Source: Idiomarina sp. (GTDB lineage Bacteria; Pseudomonadota; Gammaproteobacteria; Enterobacterales; Alteromonadaceae). Taken from it: 64,000 nt of DNA. The notes under the pieces are model-generated. The model was not told the origin of the DNA. It was given only the letters and a program-made list of their open reading frames with translations, and did no database searches. The stretch lies in the NCBI GenBank assembly GCA_020831965.1, contig JAFIFP010000007.1, forward strand, positions 310,001 to 374,000. Direction: 5' to 3'. Position 1 is the first letter of the stretch. The number at the start of each line of letters is the position of its first letter. Of the stretch, positions 62,478 through 64,000 are shown piece by piece. A program made the position numbers and the translations under genes.

Positions 62478-63216
62478 AGCTTTTCTCCCTGCCGCACCAC
62501 ACTCGCCATTCGGCAAGCCAGTCGGCTAACGTTCGTGAAGTGTTCCGATGCTTTGCATGAAAGCAAAAGCTCTGAAACACGCCAGACAGCTGCTCGTCAT
62601 CAAGTTGAAGCCCCGTCGTTTTAGCGACGAGAATAAAGTCACTGGTACAATTCAATTCGTGGCCGCACAAAAAATCGCCGCGGCCCTCTAGAGAGAGAGG
62701 ATCTTGATCAGATAGATCAGAGGTGTGGCGCTCATGCTGTGGCGCTCCTTTGGCGCTCCTTGGGGCGTTCCTAGTGGCGCTCATATCTGACGAATCCCCC
62801 GTAATTACTGGGTTTTCTTGTGGCGCTCCGTGTGGCGCTGACTGTGGCGGTGCTTCCGTGGCGCTCATGTGGCTCTCCTCATTTGGACGGACTTTTCCTA
62901 CCGTCGCTAATGGAAGTCGGAAAACCATGTTTTCTCCGGGCGCTGATTCATGCATGCGTTCTATCCAGCCGTATCGTTCGAGCTTGCGTAACGCGCGCTT
63001 TATCTGATCCTTTGTAGGTATCGAAATCGGTTCACGACTCCCCCGCTCCGGACGAAACTCCAAATGTTCACGGATCCCTTGGTAAGAGATTCTCCGCTTC
63101 GCTCCGACGACACCGGACGTAAAATCCATGTGCCATCGCAGGTAAAGATAAAGAGAACGCTCCCGATCGCTGATGTGGGAGTCAGCGAAGAGCGCACGGC
63201 ATTCTTGCTGATTCAT
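62359..63216 (-). CDS. O-like phage replication initiator
   Basis: A 285-residue DNA-binding protein. The N-terminal winged-helix part has ISDRERSLYLYLRWHMDFTS and IPTKDQIKRALRKLERYGWI. A low-complexity middle is encoded by a DNA repeat array at 62724-62877 (the iterons). The C-terminal part (LSGVFQSFCFHAKHRNTSRT) resembles DnaT-like domains. It probably opens its own origin as lambda O does. ATG 63216 overlaps the stop of the zinc-finger gene (ATGA); the longer frame to 63306 lies inside that gene. Confidence 0.78.
   Translation of the reverse strand: MNQQECRALFADSHISDRERSLYLYLRWHMDFTSGVVGAKRRISYQGIREHLEFRPERGSREPISIPTKDQIKRALRKLERYGWIERMHESAPGENMVFRLPLATVGKVRPNEESHMSATEAPPQSAPHGAPQENPVITGDSSDMSATRNAPRSAKGAPQHERHTSDLSDQDPLSLEGRGDFLCGHELNCTSDFILVAKTTGLQLDDEQLSGVFQSFCFHAKHRNTSRTLADWLAEWRVWCGREKSYARPKHLGKSNEQNGSSGTRAKSATARVFEQSRAFSGGS
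62724..62877. repeat. Iteron array, candidate phage replication origin inside the O-like gene
   Basis: About ten degenerate copies of the 9-mer TGTGGCGCT (plus strand) lie at 62724, 62738, 62749, 62760, 62773 and, after a 46-bp step holding an AT-rich part (62782-62818), at 62819, 62831, 62843, 62857 and 62869. Spacing is 11-14 bp, about one helical turn. Five copies match all nine bases or nearly so; those at 62760, 62843 and 62869 are weaker. The layout resembles initiator-binding sites inside lambda O. Confidence 0.75.
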
Positions 63217-63410
63217 AATCGTCCGGCCTGCTTCTCTCGTCGCTCCCAGTCCGCCGCGCACTTGGCAGAGCACCAACGCGAATTGCCAACATCCTCGTCG
63301 CCACATTCAAGGCAATACCCTCGAGGGAGTGGGCCTGTCGGTTTGCGTTTGGAGAGCGCTACGCTCAGCGCATGCGACTCTTCCTGCTGTGCTACATCAA
63401 CAACATCCAT
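63213..63410 (-). CDS. Small zinc-finger phage protein (DUF2116/TraR-like)
   Basis: A 65-residue protein with a helical start (MDVVDVAQQEESHALSVALS) and a C-terminal four-cysteine zinc finger: GYCLECGDEDVGNSRWCSAK and CAADWERRE. Similar proteins are common in prophage early regions; the function is not known. ATG 63410 has GGAGG 5 nt upstream. The stop overlaps the start of the O-like gene. Confidence 0.82.
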   Translation of the reverse strand: MDVVDVAQQEESHALSVALSKRKPTGPLPRGYCLECGDEDVGNSRWCSAKCAADWERREKQAGRL

Positions 63411-63443
63411 GAACACCTCCATTCGTTGTTATTGTTCTTCCGC

Positions 63444-64000
63444 TTATTTGGCGGTGATGTTTACCGGTCCGCCCCGCTTTCTCTCCAAGGCAAGCTCTAA
63501 CCGTCGCTGCATTGCGGCAAGCTGCTGTCGCGCTTCAGCGATTTCTTTAATGGCTTTGGGGATATGGGGCAAATCATGTTCGTGAATTTCGTGATCACGG
63601 AATATAAGACTGACTGCAGCAATGGCCTCCCCTGCTTCTTTCAGGAATTCGCCGTAACACGCCGCGGAATCATCACCATCAAGCAAAGGAACACCCACAT
63701 AGCCAAGACGGTTTGCGAGCGCTCGACGACAATGTGCCTGGTAAGGTTGAGATAGGCCGGCAATAAGAGATTCAACTACATCGGCTGGACACCGGTTATG
63801 GCCATCGACTTCTAAGTACCGCGTGATGGCTTTCCGCCAATTCATAGCGTCGCGCAGCGTATCGCCAGAGGCACTAAACTCGATGGACTGTTGGCTGTGA
63901 GGAATGCGCTCGTGGTAATCCTGAACGACTCGAATACAATAGCTTTCCCAACTGTCGCGGGTCTCGAGCAGCATACGTCGCACTGCGTCGCCTATGAGAT
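63444..64000 (-). CDS. Phage early protein, possibly regulatory (may be cut by the window edge)
   Basis: A protein of at least 179 residues. The N-terminal half has HTH-like character (NWRKAITRYLEVDGHNRCPA) and the C-terminal half is a helical coil (IPKAIKEIAEARQQLAAMQR). The frame is open through the right edge beyond GTG 63983, so the true start may lie outside the window. The placement upstream of the replication genes suggests a CII/YmfL/YdaT-type regulator, but I cannot assign a family from sequence alone. Confidence 0.6.
   Translation of the reverse strand, partial: LIGDAVRRMLLETRDSWESYCIRVVQDYHERIPHSQQSIEFSASGDTLRDAMNWRKAITRYLEVDGHNRCPADVVESLIAGLSQPYQAHCRRALANRLGYVGVPLLDGDDSAACYGEFLKEAGEAIAAVSLIFRDHEIHEHDLPHIPKAIKEIAEARQQLAAMQRRLELALERKRGGPVNITAK

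Overview
The window joins a stretch of gammaproteobacterial chromosome (1 to about 36,190) to most of a tailed-phage prophage (about 36,195 to the right edge). The chromosomal gene set suggests a marine, amino-acid-consuming member of the Alteromonadales, most like Idiomarinaceae. It includes a giant NAD-dependent glutamate dehydrogenase, several peptidases (M1, M14, M23, M61, S41), Na+-coupled transporters and antiporters (NhaC, SNF and AGCS families) and a proQ-prc pair. The taxon is inferred from gene content, not from a marker gene.

Chromosome. On the minus strand from the left edge lie gdhB (cut by the edge), a DUF2835 gene, pepN, nhaC, an SNF transporter, prc, proQ, a small acidic gene, msrC, a yeaC-like gene and a zinc-ribbon membrane protein. 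The yeaC to prc block reads as one operon with overlapping or touching genes, closed by a terminator at 9569-9602. An alanine/Na+ symporter, a carboxypeptidase, GAPDH, msrB and pyruvate kinase follow. Next come a lipoprotein, a LytS/LytTR-type two-component pair, an M61 peptidase, an M23 peptidase, a double-domain pterin synthase homologue, a LysE exporter with a divergent LysR, and a LysR divergent from a DODA-type dioxygenase. The last chromosomal block is a chaperone-usher pilus operon (pilin, attenuator, chaperone, usher, tip candidate) under a CsgD-like LuxR regulator. A 20-bp tandem repeat and an inverted repeat lie upstream of the pilin.

Prophage. It has entered a tRNA-Leu(UAA) gene, and only the 3' half of the tRNA remains at 36195-36254. 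The phage is a lambda/HK97-like siphovirus read entirely on the minus strand, except for two plus-strand membrane-protein genes next to the attachment site. From right to left in transcription order come: an early gene cut by the edge; a zinc finger; an O-like initiator carrying two clusters of iterons; a P-like gene; a phage csrA; the integrase; a GH108 endolysin; a Q-like antiterminator; two accessory genes closed by tandem terminators; small membrane and spanin-like genes; a holin; an HNH nuclease; terminases; a small membrane protein; portal; protease; capsid; connectors; tail tube; the G/GT tail chaperones with an A AAA AAC slippery site; tape measure; tail tip with an S74 chaperone domain; and small distal genes. 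The repressor region and the other attachment site are beyond 64,000.

The most unusual elements are the phage-encoded CsrA between replication and integration genes, the unrecognised plus-strand membrane pair at the attachment end, the accessory pair walled off by two terminators inside the late region, and the iteron array inside the initiator gene.
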